From contig DLLC01000033.1 of NCBI GenBank assembly GCA_002476625.1, positions 4,758 to 45,279 on the forward strand: a DNA stretch of 40,522 bases, written 5' to 3'. The stretch is from Porphyromonadaceae bacterium UBA7572. Its GTDB lineage: Bacteria; Bacteroidota; Bacteroidia; Bacteroidales; Muribaculaceae. This document shows positions 15,774 to 24,453 of this stretch, one piece after another. Position 1 is the first letter of the stretch. Each line of letters opens with the position of its first letter. Under the pieces are notes generated by a model. That model saw nothing but the letters and a program-made list of their open reading frames with translations, had not been told where the DNA came from and made no database searches. The position numbers were made by a program, and so were the translations under genes.

Positions 15774-17168
15774 TCAGAGCGCTGTGGGCGGCTCAGCGGG
15801 AATGTGCGTGCTGAGCACCCTCCACGCTTTAGGGTAAAGGTTATTGGCTCGATTACCAAGATTATTCACGAAGCCCACTGGATGGCCCTTATAAGTGAGT
15901 AGCACATAGCCCCTTGGTGCATCAGCCAGCACGATAGCCTCACCCCTCATATAAGCCATGGCGGTGGCGTAGTCCACCTCGCTGCAGGCAAACGCCTCGG
16001 CACAGAGGGCTGTGGAGAGCGCCAACGACTGACTTGGCACGCAATTTTTCCCTTTCACAGTCCCTACAGCCACGCCGGCGTGAAGCACATGCAAGCCGGC
16101 AAAGCGCGGCATCAGTGGCGCAATGTCGGCAGGCATGGCCGTCACCTCGCCATCAGCCGAGACACTGAAGGCATACTGTCCTGCATCAGCCAGCCACTTC
16201 TCCACTCCACGCGGCACTGGCACAGCTTTGGGCTTAGCTTTAGCACCTTTGATTTTCTTTTTCCGAGGCTCGGGGCTGCATTCATCGTCGGGCTTCCGAA
16301 GAACAGCCATAAACAGCCCCTCCCCTTTTGTGCGATGTGGCATAAAGCGATAGCAGTGGTAGGGACTATCGACAGCAAGGTGAATGTTCCAGTCAGGATC
16401 CACCGGCACCGCTACCGACTCTGCGCCATACTGTTCCACTATGCGCGCCACCATTTGCTCATTCTCTTCCCGATTATAGGTGCATGTGCTGTAAATAAGC
16501 AGTCCGCCAGGTCGAAGCGCACGCCAGATGTCATGAATAATGGTCTTTTGCAATGCGGCACACTGCTTCACCAAGGCGGGAGTCCACTGGCGGCGCGCCT
16601 CCTCGTCCTTACGCATCATTCCCTCTCCGCTGCACGGCACATCGGCGGCCACCACATCGAAGAAATGGGTGAGCTTGCCCAAGTCGCTTGGTGCATTGTT
16701 GGTGACGATGCAGCGCGCGCTCCCCCACTTCACCACGTTCTCACGGAGCACACGGGCGCGGGAGCCAACTATCTCATTGGCCACCACCACCGACTGGGCT
16801 GGGAGCGCCGAAATGGCGGTGGTGGTCTTTCCTCCTGGAGCGGCGCAGAGGTCGAGATAGCGTACCGGTTGCTTCACCAAGTGCTTAATCACATGATAAA
16901 TAAACATCGACGACGCGTCCTGCACATAATACCGCCCCGTCTGGAAATCAACATCGAAGGTGAACGGCACACGCGCATCGAGATACCTGCCCATGGCGCA
17001 CCATGGCACACGGCTGACCGGGGCTGTGGGCGGCGCTACGCCACGGCCATCGTTCACACGAATCGCCACCGATGGCTCGGAGGTGGTGATGGCAGCGAGG
17101 AGCGCATCCGCCTCATCGGGGAGAATGGCGCGAATCTGGGCTATGAAATCTGCAGGGAGTTGTAGCAT
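15774..17168 (-). CDS. rRNA cytosine-C5 methyltransferase (NOL1/NOP2/Sun family, RsmF-like)
   Basis: Uses S-adenosylmethionine to methylate a cytosine in ribosomal RNA, probably 16S. About 464 residues from ATG 17168 (MLQLPADFIAQIRAIL); the frame continues 20 codons upstream, but that stretch is unlike the family. The SAM-binding motif is YLDLCAAPGGKTT (about 104-116). The two catalytic-pair cysteines are C179 in DVPCSGEGMMRK and C229 in YSTCTYNREENE. After about residue 300 comes a C-terminal region with a basic linker (RKKKIKGAKAKPK) and a PUA-like part ending in KAWRV. This two-part layout matches RsmF/YebU rather than RsmB. nagB is transcribed in the same direction 111 bp upstream. Confidence 0.92.
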   Translation of the reverse strand: MLQLPADFIAQIRAILPDEADALLAAITTSEPSVAIRVNDGRGVAPPTAPVSRVPWCAMGRYLDARVPFTFDVDFQTGRYYVQDASSMFIYHVIKHLVKQPVRYLDLCAAPGGKTTTAISALPAQSVVVANEIVGSRARVLRENVVKWGSARCIVTNNAPSDLGKLTHFFDVVAADVPCSGEGMMRKDEEARRQWTPALVKQCAALQKTIIHDIWRALRPGGLLIYSTCTYNREENEQMVARIVEQYGAESVAVPVDPDWNIHLAVDSPYHCYRFMPHRTKGEGLFMAVLRKPDDECSPEPRKKKIKGAKAKPKAVPVPRGVEKWLADAGQYAFSVSADGEVTAMPADIAPLMPRFAGLHVLHAGVAVGTVKGKNCVPSQSLALSTALCAEAFACSEVDYATAMAYMRGEAIVLADAPRGYVLLTYKGHPVGFVNNLGNRANNLYPKAWRVLSTHIPAEPPTAL

Positions 17169-17243
17169 AGGGCATATATTAAAAAACAGGCTGCGGCACA
17201 ACCAAATGCGACACAGCCCATTAAACATGACAAAATTTAAATA

Positions 17244-17257
17244 CCGAACATATTCGG
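17244..17257 (-). terminator. Short hairpin after nagB
   Basis: CCGAA-tatg-TTCGG on the minus strand, followed by TATTTAAATTTTG, 23 bp beyond the nagB stop. The stem is only 5 bp, so termination may be partial. Confidence 0.4.
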
Positions 17258-17279
17258 AAAAAATCTGAGAGATTACTGA

Positions 17280-18089
17280 TTAAAGAAGGGTGGCAGGATC
17301 AAGGTTCTTGCTCTCGATGTCCTTGAAATAGCGATAAGTGCCCACCTTCAGTTCCATAGTGGCATCCTCGTCGCACACAATCACAGCCTTGCGGTGCATT
17401 TGCAGCATGCTCAGCGTGCACATCTGCGACACTGCGCCTTCCACAGCATTGCGTAGGGCTGGAGCTTTCTTGTAGCCATTCACAATAATCATCACGCTCT
17501 TGGCAGCCATCACAGTGCCCACGCCCACTGTAAGCGCGGTTTTTGGCACTTTGTTCACATCGTTGTCGAAGAAACGGCTGTTGGCGATGATAGTGTCCTG
17601 AGTAAGGGTTTTCTGGCGAGTGAGCGAAACGAGCGAGCTGCCCGGCTCGTTGAAAGCGATGTGTCCATCAGGGCCTACACCGCCCATGAAAAGATCGATA
17701 CCACCGGCTGCGGCGATGCGAGCCTCATACTCCTCACACTCTTTTTCAAGGTCGGCGGCATTGCCGTTGAGAATGTTCACATTCTCCTTCTTGATGTCAA
17801 TGTGGCTGAAGAAGTTGTTCCACATGAAAGAATGGTAGCTTTCGGGGTGATCTTCTGGCAGACCCACATATTCGTCCATATTGAAAGTGACAACGTTCTG
17901 GAACGAAACCTTGCCAGCCTTGTTGAGCTCAATGAGTTTCTTGTACATACCCAGTGGAGAGCTGCCCGTGGGGCAACCAAGCACGAAAGGCTTTTCTGGA
18001 GTAGGGTTAGCGGCATTAATGCGAGAGGCAACATAGCGGGCTGCCCATTCCGACACTTTATCGTAGTCGGGTTCGATAATAAGTCTCAT
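17280..18089 (-). CDS. nagB: Glucosamine-6-phosphate deaminase
   Basis: Converts glucosamine-6-phosphate to fructose-6-phosphate and ammonia, feeding amino sugars from mucin or recycled cell wall into glycolysis. 269 residues against 266 in E. coli, and residues align without offset: D72 in NMDEYVGL (proton transfer), and D141, H143 and E148 in GVGPDGHIAFNEPGSS (the catalytic triad region). The phosphate-binding loop GCPTGSSPLG is at 38-47 and the lid residues follow HPESYHSFM. It lies alone between rsmF and the tRNA-Glu/rpsT unit, each with its own signals. No nagA is seen nearby. Confidence 0.97.
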   Translation of the reverse strand: MRLIIEPDYDKVSEWAARYVASRINAANPTPEKPFVLGCPTGSSPLGMYKKLIELNKAGKVSFQNVVTFNMDEYVGLPEDHPESYHSFMWNNFFSHIDIKKENVNILNGNAADLEKECEEYEARIAAAGGIDLFMGGVGPDGHIAFNEPGSSLVSLTRQKTLTQDTIIANSRFFDNDVNKVPKTALTVGVGTVMAAKSVMIIVNGYKKAPALRNAVEGAVSQMCTLSMLQMHRKAVIVCDEDATMELKVGTYRYFKDIESKNLDPATLL

Positions 18090-18129
18090 AATCGAAAGTT
18101 TATTTTGTTAGTTGGTATATATTTCTCCA

Positions 18130-18137
18130 CAAAGTTA
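18130..18137 (-). promoter_or_regulatory. -7 box of the nagB promoter
   Basis: CAAAGTTA on the plus strand reads TAACTTTG on the minus strand, 40 bp upstream of the nagB ATG. No clear -33 TTTG is found. Confidence 0.5.
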
Positions 18138-18182
18138 AGAAAAATATCCCAATAAGCTGTGCTAATTATATTTAAATGCAGA

Positions 18183-18216
18183 AAAGCGTTGAACACATCA
18201 ATATGTCCAACGCTTT
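18183..18216 (-). terminator. Terminator after the downstream tRNA-Glu
   Basis: AAAGCGTTG (18183-18191) pairs with CAACGCTTT (18208-18216), with a further ACAT/ATGT pairing inside. On the minus strand it is followed by TCTGCATTT. It begins 3 nt past the tRNA 3' end and so closes the tRNA-rpsT-tRNA unit. Confidence 0.7.
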
Positions 18217-18219
18217 GTG

Positions 18220-18291
18220 TAGCGCATAGGGGAGTCGAACCCCTCTTGCAAGAATGAAAATCTTGAGTACTAGCCGATATACGAATGCGCC
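18220..18291 (-). tRNA. tRNA-Glu (anticodon UUC), copy downstream of rpsT
   Basis: A 72-nt cloverleaf on the minus strand. The acceptor GGCGCAT pairs with ATGCGCT (one G-U), discriminator A. The anticodon stem CAAGA/TCTTG encloses the loop TTTTCAT, giving anticodon TTC. The T arm is AGGGG-TTCGACT-CCCCT. CCA is not encoded. It is identical at every base to the copy at 18661-18732. Confidence 0.95.
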
Positions 18292-18356
18292 ATAATAAAA
18301 TGCGGCTCCGCCACAAGCTAAGCCACAAATGCAAATTGCACGCGTGTGCCCATTTT

Positions 18357-18620
18357 TTATTCAGCCGCGCCCAGCTTGTTCACATAAAGAGCGAGCTTTG
18401 ACTTCAAGTTTGAAGACTTGTTCTTGCTGATTACGTTCTTGCGAGCCAACTTGTCGAGCATAGAAGACACCTTCTTGTAATCTTCAGCAGCCTTAGCCTT
18501 GTCGGTGGTGTTACGCAACTTGCGCACAGCGTTACGCATAGTTTTAGCATAGTAACGGTTACGGAGATTACGACTCTCAGTTTGGCGGATTCTCTTAATT
18601 GCTGATTTATGGTTTGCCAT
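18357..18620 (-). CDS. rpsT: 30S ribosomal protein S20
   Basis: Binds 16S rRNA early in small-subunit assembly. 87 residues, the normal length, very basic and helical: MANHKSAIKRIRQTESRNLR is the typical start, followed by NRYYAKTMRNAVRKLR, a central K/A-rich helix, and RKNVISKNKSSNLKSKLALY. No other frame of this size fits. It lies between two identical tRNA-Glu genes in the same orientation, 40 bp after the first and 65 bp before the second, behind one consensus promoter, so the three are probably one transcript processed by tRNA maturation. Confidence 0.97.
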   Translation of the reverse strand: MANHKSAIKRIRQTESRNLRNRYYAKTMRNAVRKLRNTTDKAKAAEDYKKVSSMLDKLARKNVISKNKSSNLKSKLALYVNKLGAAE

Positions 18621-18660
18621 AATTATTTTAAATTCTTAAATTTCTTTGTGTTATTATTCG

Positions 18661-18732
18661 TAGCGCATAGGGGAGTCGAACCCCTCTTGCAAGAATGAAA
18701 ATCTTGAGTACTAGCCGATATACGAATGCGCC
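18661..18732 (-). tRNA. tRNA-Glu (anticodon UUC), copy upstream of rpsT
   Basis: The same 72-nt sequence and structure as the copy at 18220-18291: anticodon loop TTTTCAT, T arm AGGGG-TTCGACT-CCCCT, no encoded CCA. It is the first gene after the promoter at 18762-18792. Confidence 0.95.
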
Positions 18733-18761
18733 ATTTCAGCACTTTGGTGCTAAAGCGAGTG

Positions 18762-18792
18762 CAAAGTTATGAATGATTTTCCAATTGACAAA
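18762..18792 (-). promoter_or_regulatory. Promoter of the tRNA-Glu / rpsT / tRNA-Glu unit
   Basis: On the minus strand TTTG (18789-18792), exactly 19 bp, then TAACTTTG (18762-18769): a perfect Bacteroidota promoter. A small hairpin (AGCAC/GTGCT at 18738-18751) lies between it and the tRNA 5' end. Confidence 0.8.
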
Positions 18793-18910
18793 ATTTTTGT
18801 GCCACAAAACGTGAAAAAACGTATTTTTTTGCCCTTTACCGCCTTTTGTTATACCCTATGTGCCACATTTTCACTAATTTCGCACCACAGCAAACAGAAA
18901 AGACCAGTGT

Positions 18911-19636
18911 ATGTATGAATCCCTCAACGGCATTGTGCTGAACACCATCAAGTACAGCGACCGGCACAACATCACCCACATCTACACCGACCGGCACGGC
19001 CTGATGTCGTTCCTTGTGCCGCAGGGCAAAACCGCCGCGGCGCGAATGCGTGCAGCCATGTTCATGCCGCTGAGCCTGCTCTGCTTTGAGGCCCGCATCG
19101 TGCCGGGCAAAGATTTATACACTCTTCACGATGTGCAGCGCACCCACACGCCGGGATGGCTCTACGCCGACCCGGCAAAAAACGCCATTGCCATGTTCGT
19201 GAGCGAGCTGCTCTCCCACTCCATCCAGGAATGCGAGCAAAACGAGCCGCTCTACCGCTACATCGACACGTCGGTGCGCCTGCTCGACGCCATGACCGAT
19301 GGCGTGGCCAACTTCCACATCTGCTTTCTCTATCACCTCGGCAGCTTTCTTGGCATTGAGCCCGACATCAGCAACTTCCACGACGGCTACTGGTTCGACA
19401 TGGCTGAGGGCACTTTCCACTCGCGCCCGTCGGCAAGCGGGCACAATTTGCGTCCGGAGCAGGCGAAGGTGATTTACCTGCTTTCGCGAATGACGTTCAG
19501 CAACCTGCACATTTTCCGCTTCAACCGCGAGGAGCGTAACCAGATGCTCGACACCATCCTGGCATACTACCGCCTCCACAATTCCACCCTCGGCACGCTA
19601 CGCTCGCCCGACATCCTCAAGCAACTGTTCATATAG
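18911..19636 (+). CDS. recO: DNA repair protein RecO
   Basis: Loads RecA on SSB-coated DNA together with RecR in gap repair; cytoplasmic. 241 residues, the normal length. The N-terminal OB-fold starts MYESLNGIVLNTIKYSDRHN, with YTDRHGLMSFLVPQGK and the basic stretch typical of RecO. The helical C-terminal domain includes AMFVSELLSHSI and the ending TLRSPDILKQLF that is common in Bacteroidales RecO. The four-cysteine zinc site of some RecO proteins is not present. In related genomes recO often sits beside rpsT and tRNA-Glu, as here. Confidence 0.92.
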   Translation: MYESLNGIVLNTIKYSDRHNITHIYTDRHGLMSFLVPQGKTAAARMRAAMFMPLSLLCFEARIVPGKDLYTLHDVQRTHTPGWLYADPAKNAIAMFVSELLSHSIQECEQNEPLYRYIDTSVRLLDAMTDGVANFHICFLYHLGSFLGIEPDISNFHDGYWFDMAEGTFHSRPSASGHNLRPEQAKVIYLLSRMTFSNLHIFRFNREERNQMLDTILAYYRLHNSTLGTLRSPDILKQLFI

Positions 19637-19659
19637 CGGAGCTCTCCGCACAAAAGAGA

Positions 19660-19694
19660 GCGGGAAGAGCTACTTGCCATAAAGCTCTTCCCGC
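19660..19694. terminator. Terminator between convergent recO and M6 protease
   Basis: GCGGGAAGAGCT (19660-19671) pairs perfectly with AGCTCTTCCCGC (19683-19694) around an 11-nt loop. It lies 23 bp after recO and 38 bp after the end of the protease gene on the other strand. T-tracts are poor on both sides, so it may serve both genes only weakly. Confidence 0.6.
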
Positions 19695-19732
19695 CGTCTT
19701 GTGATATGTTTGCGCGCAAGAGGCGCTCTGTG

Positions 19733-21943
19733 TCATTTAGCAAGAATTATATTAATGAGCATCGTCACATCGGTCACGTCCATCGCGCCGTCGGCGTTGA
19801 TGTCGCCCACCGTCTCCGGCACATCGGCCGTTCCCAGAATGGCGTTGATAAGCATCGTCACGTCGGTCACGTCCACCACGCCGTCGGCATTGATGTCGCC
19901 CGTGTCGTCCACCTCCCTATAGTAGAGGAAGGTGATGTTGTCCACATAAGTCTTGGCGGTGGCGCTGCCGTTAACCTGTGTCACCCGGAAATAAGCCGGT
20001 GCGGAAAGCGACGGAATTTTAAACGTAGCCACCTGGTCGGTTTTCGCCGACACTACGGCAGAGGCTGGCGAGAGGTCCACCCATACGCTGTCGGCAGGAA
20101 GCATATACTGCATCGTGAATTTCGCTTCGGTGGAAGAGGGGTTGAAGAAGTGCACTGTGGCCAAGTAAGGGTTCACCGAGAGCGTCTGGGCAGTGGTGAT
20201 GGCACTCGGCTTCTTCATCGCCACGGAATAAGTGCCGTCGCAAGCCGAAGCGCTGGCTGGCGCCGTAACATTGCACTTGTTGAAATTCCACGTGCAGAAG
20301 CGGCCTTTCACATTGCTTGCGCCAGAGGCGCTGGTGGTGCCCATCGTCTCAAAGTCTTCCACCAGACGCGCCGTCTCGCCCACCTTACTGGCCTTGAATG
20401 TGATCACGCCATTTGACTCAGTGATGCCGGTGATGCCGAATTCATTTCCTGTGCCATTCCATGTGAGCAGGCTTGGAGTGGTGCCGTTGTTGAGCGTTGT
20501 GACTTTGGCGGTGCCTGGGAAGGCGTCGGAAGGCTGTGCTCCGGAGGTGCTGCCACCTGCGCGCAGCAGCTCGTAATAATTGTGCGAGGGGTCGGCGTTC
20601 ACCTTATTGCTGTTCCACACGCTCACATTGGTGGAGTCTACACGAAACACGAGCATGCCATGGCCAGGGAGCTGGCCGTCCCAGCCTGTCTGCTGGCGGT
20701 TCTCAAGCAGAAAGAACTCCTTTTCCACCGGAGTTTTAAGCATAAGGGCTTCATTGCTGTCCTGCAATGGGTTCAGCGAATAATTGCCGCTCTGGTCTAT
20801 CACCTTAGGCACAAGAAAGCCTGAGGCGTAGCGCTCAAAAGCGGAATAGCCCACTGGCAGACGGCCATACTTCGAGTAGCTGCCGCCAGCCATCACGCTC
20901 CACCCACCAGGGTCGTGGCTCTGTCCGCCCTGCTCGTAGTCGGTGTCGTATTCATCAGGAAGGCCGAGCACATGGGAGAACTCGTGGCACACGGTGCCAA
21001 TGCCGTCGATAATATTGCTACGTTGCGACTCCCATCCGTAAATTTCCACCGAGCTGGCATACACGCCCAAGCGCTTACCGTCGTAACGAGGCAAGTCGTA
21101 GTAGGCCAGCGACGACTTGTGTGGCCACAGGTAGCCATCGTTGTTGCCTGAATAGTTGGCGCCATAGCCTGCCACAATGAAGTACATCATATCCACATAG
21201 CCATCGCCATCAGCGTCGTATTTGCTGAAATCCACCGTGTCGTCAAGTTTTTCAATCGCCTTCACGAAAGCGAGCGGCGCATAGTTGGTGCTCTGCACGT
21301 CGGTGCACTTCATGTCGATGGTGACAGGCCCCACCACATCGAGCTGTGGAGCGAACTTGCCCATGCTGTTTTGGCGGAAATAGTCGCGCACACCGCCTAT
21401 AAACAATGAGCCATAGGCATTTGGCGTGCCGTCCTCATTGGCGTAGCCGGCGTAGTTGTCGTCGTTGAACATGTGGTCGTAGAACTCGTTCATGTCGCTG
21501 CGCGAAAATTTCTTGTCGCTGAAATTGATAAGCACCACCAGTCCACGGAAGTTTTTGTAGAAGCTCTCACTTGCCTTGTGAGCCACTTGCCTGCGGGCCT
21601 TGCGCGCACCTTCGTTTTTCGCTTTTTCAAACAGCATTTTCCCGGTGGCTTCCAAGAAAGAGCGGTCGGAAGCTGTGCGCTTCACTTCATCGCGTGCAAT
21701 GCGGGTGGTAGGTGTCAGGTGACCGTCTTTCATCTGGGCGTACACATAATAGCCGGCATCGTTCTTCACAATGGTGTAGCCATCGACGGTGGTAGTGAAG
21801 TGGTAATATTCGTCGCCATGCCCCTGGATCACCAAAGTGGTGCCGTCGGGCTGTGTCACGGTCACTGGATAGGGATAGGCTGGTACTGCCGAGGCACGAA
21901 ACATAGCCATTAGGCAGAACAGCAGCAGCGCAATCTTTTTCAT
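19733..21943 (-). CDS. Secreted M6-family metalloprotease with C-terminal dockerin-like pair (downstream copy)
   Basis: A zinc endopeptidase of the immune-inhibitor-A (M6) type, exported. 736 residues. The signal peptide is 1-19 (ends FRASA), followed by VPAYPYPVTVTQPDGTTLVI, an N-terminal module typical of these Bacteroidales proteases. The metal site is H320-E321-F-S-H324 in HEFSHVLGLPDEYD, with D330 as the likely third ligand. Calcium-binding-like DADGDGYVD precedes it at about 243-251. A beta-sandwich region follows, then two dockerin-like repeats (GDINADGVVDVTDVTMLINA and GDINADGAMDVTDVTMLIN) at the extreme C-terminus. It is 51 bp downstream of a paralogue with the same layout. No cohesin is seen, so the dockerin may serve calcium-dependent folding or surface attachment. 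Confidence 0.92.
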   Translation of the reverse strand: MKKIALLLFCLMAMFRASAVPAYPYPVTVTQPDGTTLVIQGHGDEYYHFTTTVDGYTIVKNDAGYYVYAQMKDGHLTPTTRIARDEVKRTASDRSFLEATGKMLFEKAKNEGARKARRQVAHKASESFYKNFRGLVVLINFSDKKFSRSDMNEFYDHMFNDDNYAGYANEDGTPNAYGSLFIGGVRDYFRQNSMGKFAPQLDVVGPVTIDMKCTDVQSTNYAPLAFVKAIEKLDDTVDFSKYDADGDGYVDMMYFIVAGYGANYSGNNDGYLWPHKSSLAYYDLPRYDGKRLGVYASSVEIYGWESQRSNIIDGIGTVCHEFSHVLGLPDEYDTDYEQGGQSHDPGGWSVMAGGSYSKYGRLPVGYSAFERYASGFLVPKVIDQSGNYSLNPLQDSNEALMLKTPVEKEFFLLENRQQTGWDGQLPGHGMLVFRVDSTNVSVWNSNKVNADPSHNYYELLRAGGSTSGAQPSDAFPGTAKVTTLNNGTTPSLLTWNGTGNEFGITGITESNGVITFKASKVGETARLVEDFETMGTTSASGASNVKGRFCTWNFNKCNVTAPASASACDGTYSVAMKKPSAITTAQTLSVNPYLATVHFFNPSSTEAKFTMQYMLPADSVWVDLSPASAVVSAKTDQVATFKIPSLSAPAYFRVTQVNGSATAKTYVDNITFLYYREVDDTGDINADGVVDVTDVTMLINAILGTADVPETVGDINADGAMDVTDVTMLINIILAK
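19758..19910. repeat. Internal direct repeat encoding the dockerin-like pair
   Basis: Two near-identical segments of about 50 bp start at 19758 and 19851, a period of 93 bp, and encode the two DINADG calcium loops of the protease C-terminus. Confidence 0.7.
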
Positions 21944-21994
21944 TAAATAATGTGGATAAGATAATTAAAAACTGTTATCGGGCACACAGCGCAA

Positions 21995-24199
21995 TTACTG
22001 TGCCAAAATCATATTGATAAGGGCGGTGACGTCGCTCACGTTCACCACACCGTCGGCGTTCACATCACACACGCCAAGGCCATCGGCCGAGCCATCGAGA
22101 ATGGCATTGATGAGGGCGGTGACGTCGCTCACGTTCACCACACCGTCGGCATTGATGTCGCCAGGAAGAGTGTCTTGCTTGCCTTTTGCGGTGTAGTAGA
22201 TGGTGAAGTTGTCGAGGTAAGCCGCAGTGGTCTTGCTGCCCGAAACCATGCTCACGCGATACATCACCCCGTCCTTACGGGAGATGTTCACCGGCCAGTA
22301 GAGCGTGATGGTGGTGTTGCCCTTCACGGTTTGCGAAGTTTCGTTCTGGAAGCTCACAGCCTTCCATGAAGCGCCTTCGTCGGTGGAGCAAAGCAGACCT
22401 ATTTTCAGGGCGGTGGTGCCAGGGTTGAACACCTTTACGCCCACTTGATAGGCGTCGTAGTAAGTAGCTGAGCTGGTGAACTGGCTCGGAAGTTTCATCT
22501 GCACAGAATGGGCGCCATCGGCTTTGGCCACAGAGCCTGGAGCCGCCACGTTGCACTTGGTGAACGTCCAGTTGGCGAATGTGCCTTCCACGTTTTTCGC
22601 TCCGCTGGTGGCAGTCACTGGCATAGTCTCAAAATCTTCCTCGTCCTTTGTGATGTTGCCGTCGGCACACACCTTAAATGATATCACACCGTCGGTTTCT
22701 GAAATCCCCGTGAGGTTCCAAGGATTTCTGGTTCCGTTATAGGTCTTCAGGCTGGCCTCGGTGTCGTTGGTGAGCATAGGAATGCCACGGGTGCCGGGGA
22801 ATGGGTCGCTGGCGTTGCCCTCGCCGGAGAGCACCTGTCCGGCGCGCAGCACCTCATAATAGAGGCGGCTGGGATTGTTGTTCACCGAGTTGCCGCTCCA
22901 CACGCTCGCATTCGACGAGTCCACACGGGCCACCATCAAGCCATGGCCGGGGAGGTAAGCGTCCCAGCGTGTCTGTTGACGGTTTTCGAGCAGGAAGAAC
23001 TCCTTACTCAAAGGCGTCTTTATCATCATTGTCTCGTTACTGTCGCCCAGCGGGTTAAGTGAATAGTCGCCCGCTGCGTTAATCACCTTTGGGGTGGAGA
23101 AGCCCACTGCATAACGGTCGTAGGCTGAATAGCCCACCGGTGTGCGGCTATAATTGTTGTAGCTGCCACTGGCCATAATATCCCAGTCGCCTGGATGATG
23201 GGCCTCTCCGCCAGACCCCGCATAGTCGGTGTCGTAGAGGTCGGGCAAGCCGAGCACATGGGAGAACTCGTGACAAATGGTGCCAATACCGTCAAGTATG
23301 CCATTTTTCTCTGAATAATACTCGCAAGAGCAGGCGTAGGTGCGCCATCTGCCATAGTAAATGGACGACTTGTGGGGCCAGATATGGTCATCTGCCTCGC
23401 CGGTGTTCGCCCCCACGCCAGCAAATATCATGTAGAACATATCCACATAGCCATCGCCATCACAGTCGTAATTGGCTGTGTTCACACCATACGCTTCCAC
23501 CGCCTGCTGAAGGGCATTACGCATAATCTGAGTTTGGGTTTTGGTTGAGTTCACAATGGAGTAAGGCACTGTGATTGGGCCCACGATATCGAAAGAGGGA
23601 ACGAACTTACCGGCGCTGTTTTCCCTGTAGTAGTCGCGCACACTGCCGGTGAAACTGCCATAGCGGTTCTCCGAACCGTCTTCGTTCTTAAATCCTGTGT
23701 AGCCTTCCTTGTTCACCATATCGGTGTAGAACTGGTTGGCATCGGAGCGAGAGAACGAATAGTCCTGAAACTGCACCAGCAGAATCAGACCGCGGAACTT
23801 GCTGTAGTCGATCCGCGCCTTTGCCCCTGCGGCGTCGCGCTTCACCTTTGCGCGCTTGGCCACGGCCACCTCGGCCTGGTCGGTCATGCGCTTGGCCACT
23901 GTGCCCAGATAGAGTTTGTCGGCCTCAGTGCGCTCAGCCACATTGCGGGCCACCATGGCGGTAGGCGCTAACCTGCCTTCGGCACGTTGCGCATAGGTGA
24001 AGAAGCCCATCTCGTTCTTCACAATCGTATAGCCATCTTCTGTGGTGTAGAAGTGGTAAAACTCATCGCCATTCAGCCTCACGCTGAGCTCACGCCCGTC
24101 GGGCTGAGTCACCTTCACTGGATAAGGAGTCGCCGGCACTGCCAAAAGCTGCCCCATGGCCATCAGGCTCAGGGCCAATGCTAAAAAGTATTTTCTCAT
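21995..24199 (-). CDS. Secreted M6-family metalloprotease with C-terminal dockerin-like pair (upstream copy)
   Basis: A paralogue of the next gene, 734 residues from ATG 24199. The frame extends 17 codons upstream, but only ATG 24199 gives a proper signal peptide (MRKYFLALALSLMAMGQLLA). The layout is the same: VPATPYPVKVTQPDGRELSV, an N-terminal propeptide-like region, DCDGDGYVD, the zinc motif H310-E311-F-S-H314 in HEFSHVLGLPDLYD with D320, a beta-sandwich, and two dockerin-like repeats ending NVSDVTALINMILAQ. The insert between DGYVD and the zinc motif has an extra Cys pair (YACSCEY) absent from the other copy. The pair looks like a tandem duplication now diverged along most of its length. 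A shared transcript is likely, since only 51 bp separate them. Confidence 0.92.
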   Translation of the reverse strand: MRKYFLALALSLMAMGQLLAVPATPYPVKVTQPDGRELSVRLNGDEFYHFYTTEDGYTIVKNEMGFFTYAQRAEGRLAPTAMVARNVAERTEADKLYLGTVAKRMTDQAEVAVAKRAKVKRDAAGAKARIDYSKFRGLILLVQFQDYSFSRSDANQFYTDMVNKEGYTGFKNEDGSENRYGSFTGSVRDYYRENSAGKFVPSFDIVGPITVPYSIVNSTKTQTQIMRNALQQAVEAYGVNTANYDCDGDGYVDMFYMIFAGVGANTGEADDHIWPHKSSIYYGRWRTYACSCEYYSEKNGILDGIGTICHEFSHVLGLPDLYDTDYAGSGGEAHHPGDWDIMASGSYNNYSRTPVGYSAYDRYAVGFSTPKVINAAGDYSLNPLGDSNETMMIKTPLSKEFFLLENRQQTRWDAYLPGHGLMVARVDSSNASVWSGNSVNNNPSRLYYEVLRAGQVLSGEGNASDPFPGTRGIPMLTNDTEASLKTYNGTRNPWNLTGISETDGVISFKVCADGNITKDEEDFETMPVTATSGAKNVEGTFANWTFTKCNVAAPGSVAKADGAHSVQMKLPSQFTSSATYYDAYQVGVKVFNPGTTALKIGLLCSTDEGASWKAVSFQNETSQTVKGNTTITLYWPVNISRKDGVMYRVSMVSGSKTTAAYLDNFTIYYTAKGKQDTLPGDINADGVVNVSDVTALINAILDGSADGLGVCDVNADGVVNVSDVTALINMILAQ
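22021..22150. repeat. 37-bp identical direct repeat inside the dockerin coding region
   Basis: Positions 22021-22057 and 22114-22150 are identical over 37 bp, a period of 93 bp. They encode the NVSDVT part of both dockerin repeats. Identity at wobble positions suggests recent duplication or conversion. Confidence 0.8.
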
Positions 24200-24453
24200 A
24201 TTGTAAACAATTATAAATTTCTTGAGTAAAAAAGAGCCAAAACAAAACATTCAAGCCCCATATTATGCAAATTTCGACAAAATTTCCCGTCAAAGCAAGC
24301 ATTTAAGCATTTTTATACTCCTCTGTCACTACTTTTATGACAAACTACGGAAATCATTTTCAACAATAAAAGATAATCCCAAAGTTACAGCAAAAATCAG
24401 CTTCGGGACAGGTGACAGATGTGATACTGTTCATCGGCAAGGCTGTGATGGAT

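Noticed and set aside
15774..17228. Longer start for the rRNA methyltransferase at 17228
   Set aside because: The 20 added residues (Cys/Leu/Arg-rich) match nothing in the family; ATG 17168 begins with the typical LPADF-like start.
21995..24250. Longer start for the upstream M6 protease at 24250
   Set aside because: The extra 17 residues (FCFGSFLLKKFIIVYN) precede a textbook signal peptide beginning at ATG 24199, and the paralogue starts at the equivalent place.
24200..24453. Promoter for the M6 protease pair from CAAAGTTA at 24380-24387
   Set aside because: The box is 180 bp from the start codon and has no -33 partner; nearer candidates (GAAATTTG) have a mismatch. The promoter was left unassigned.
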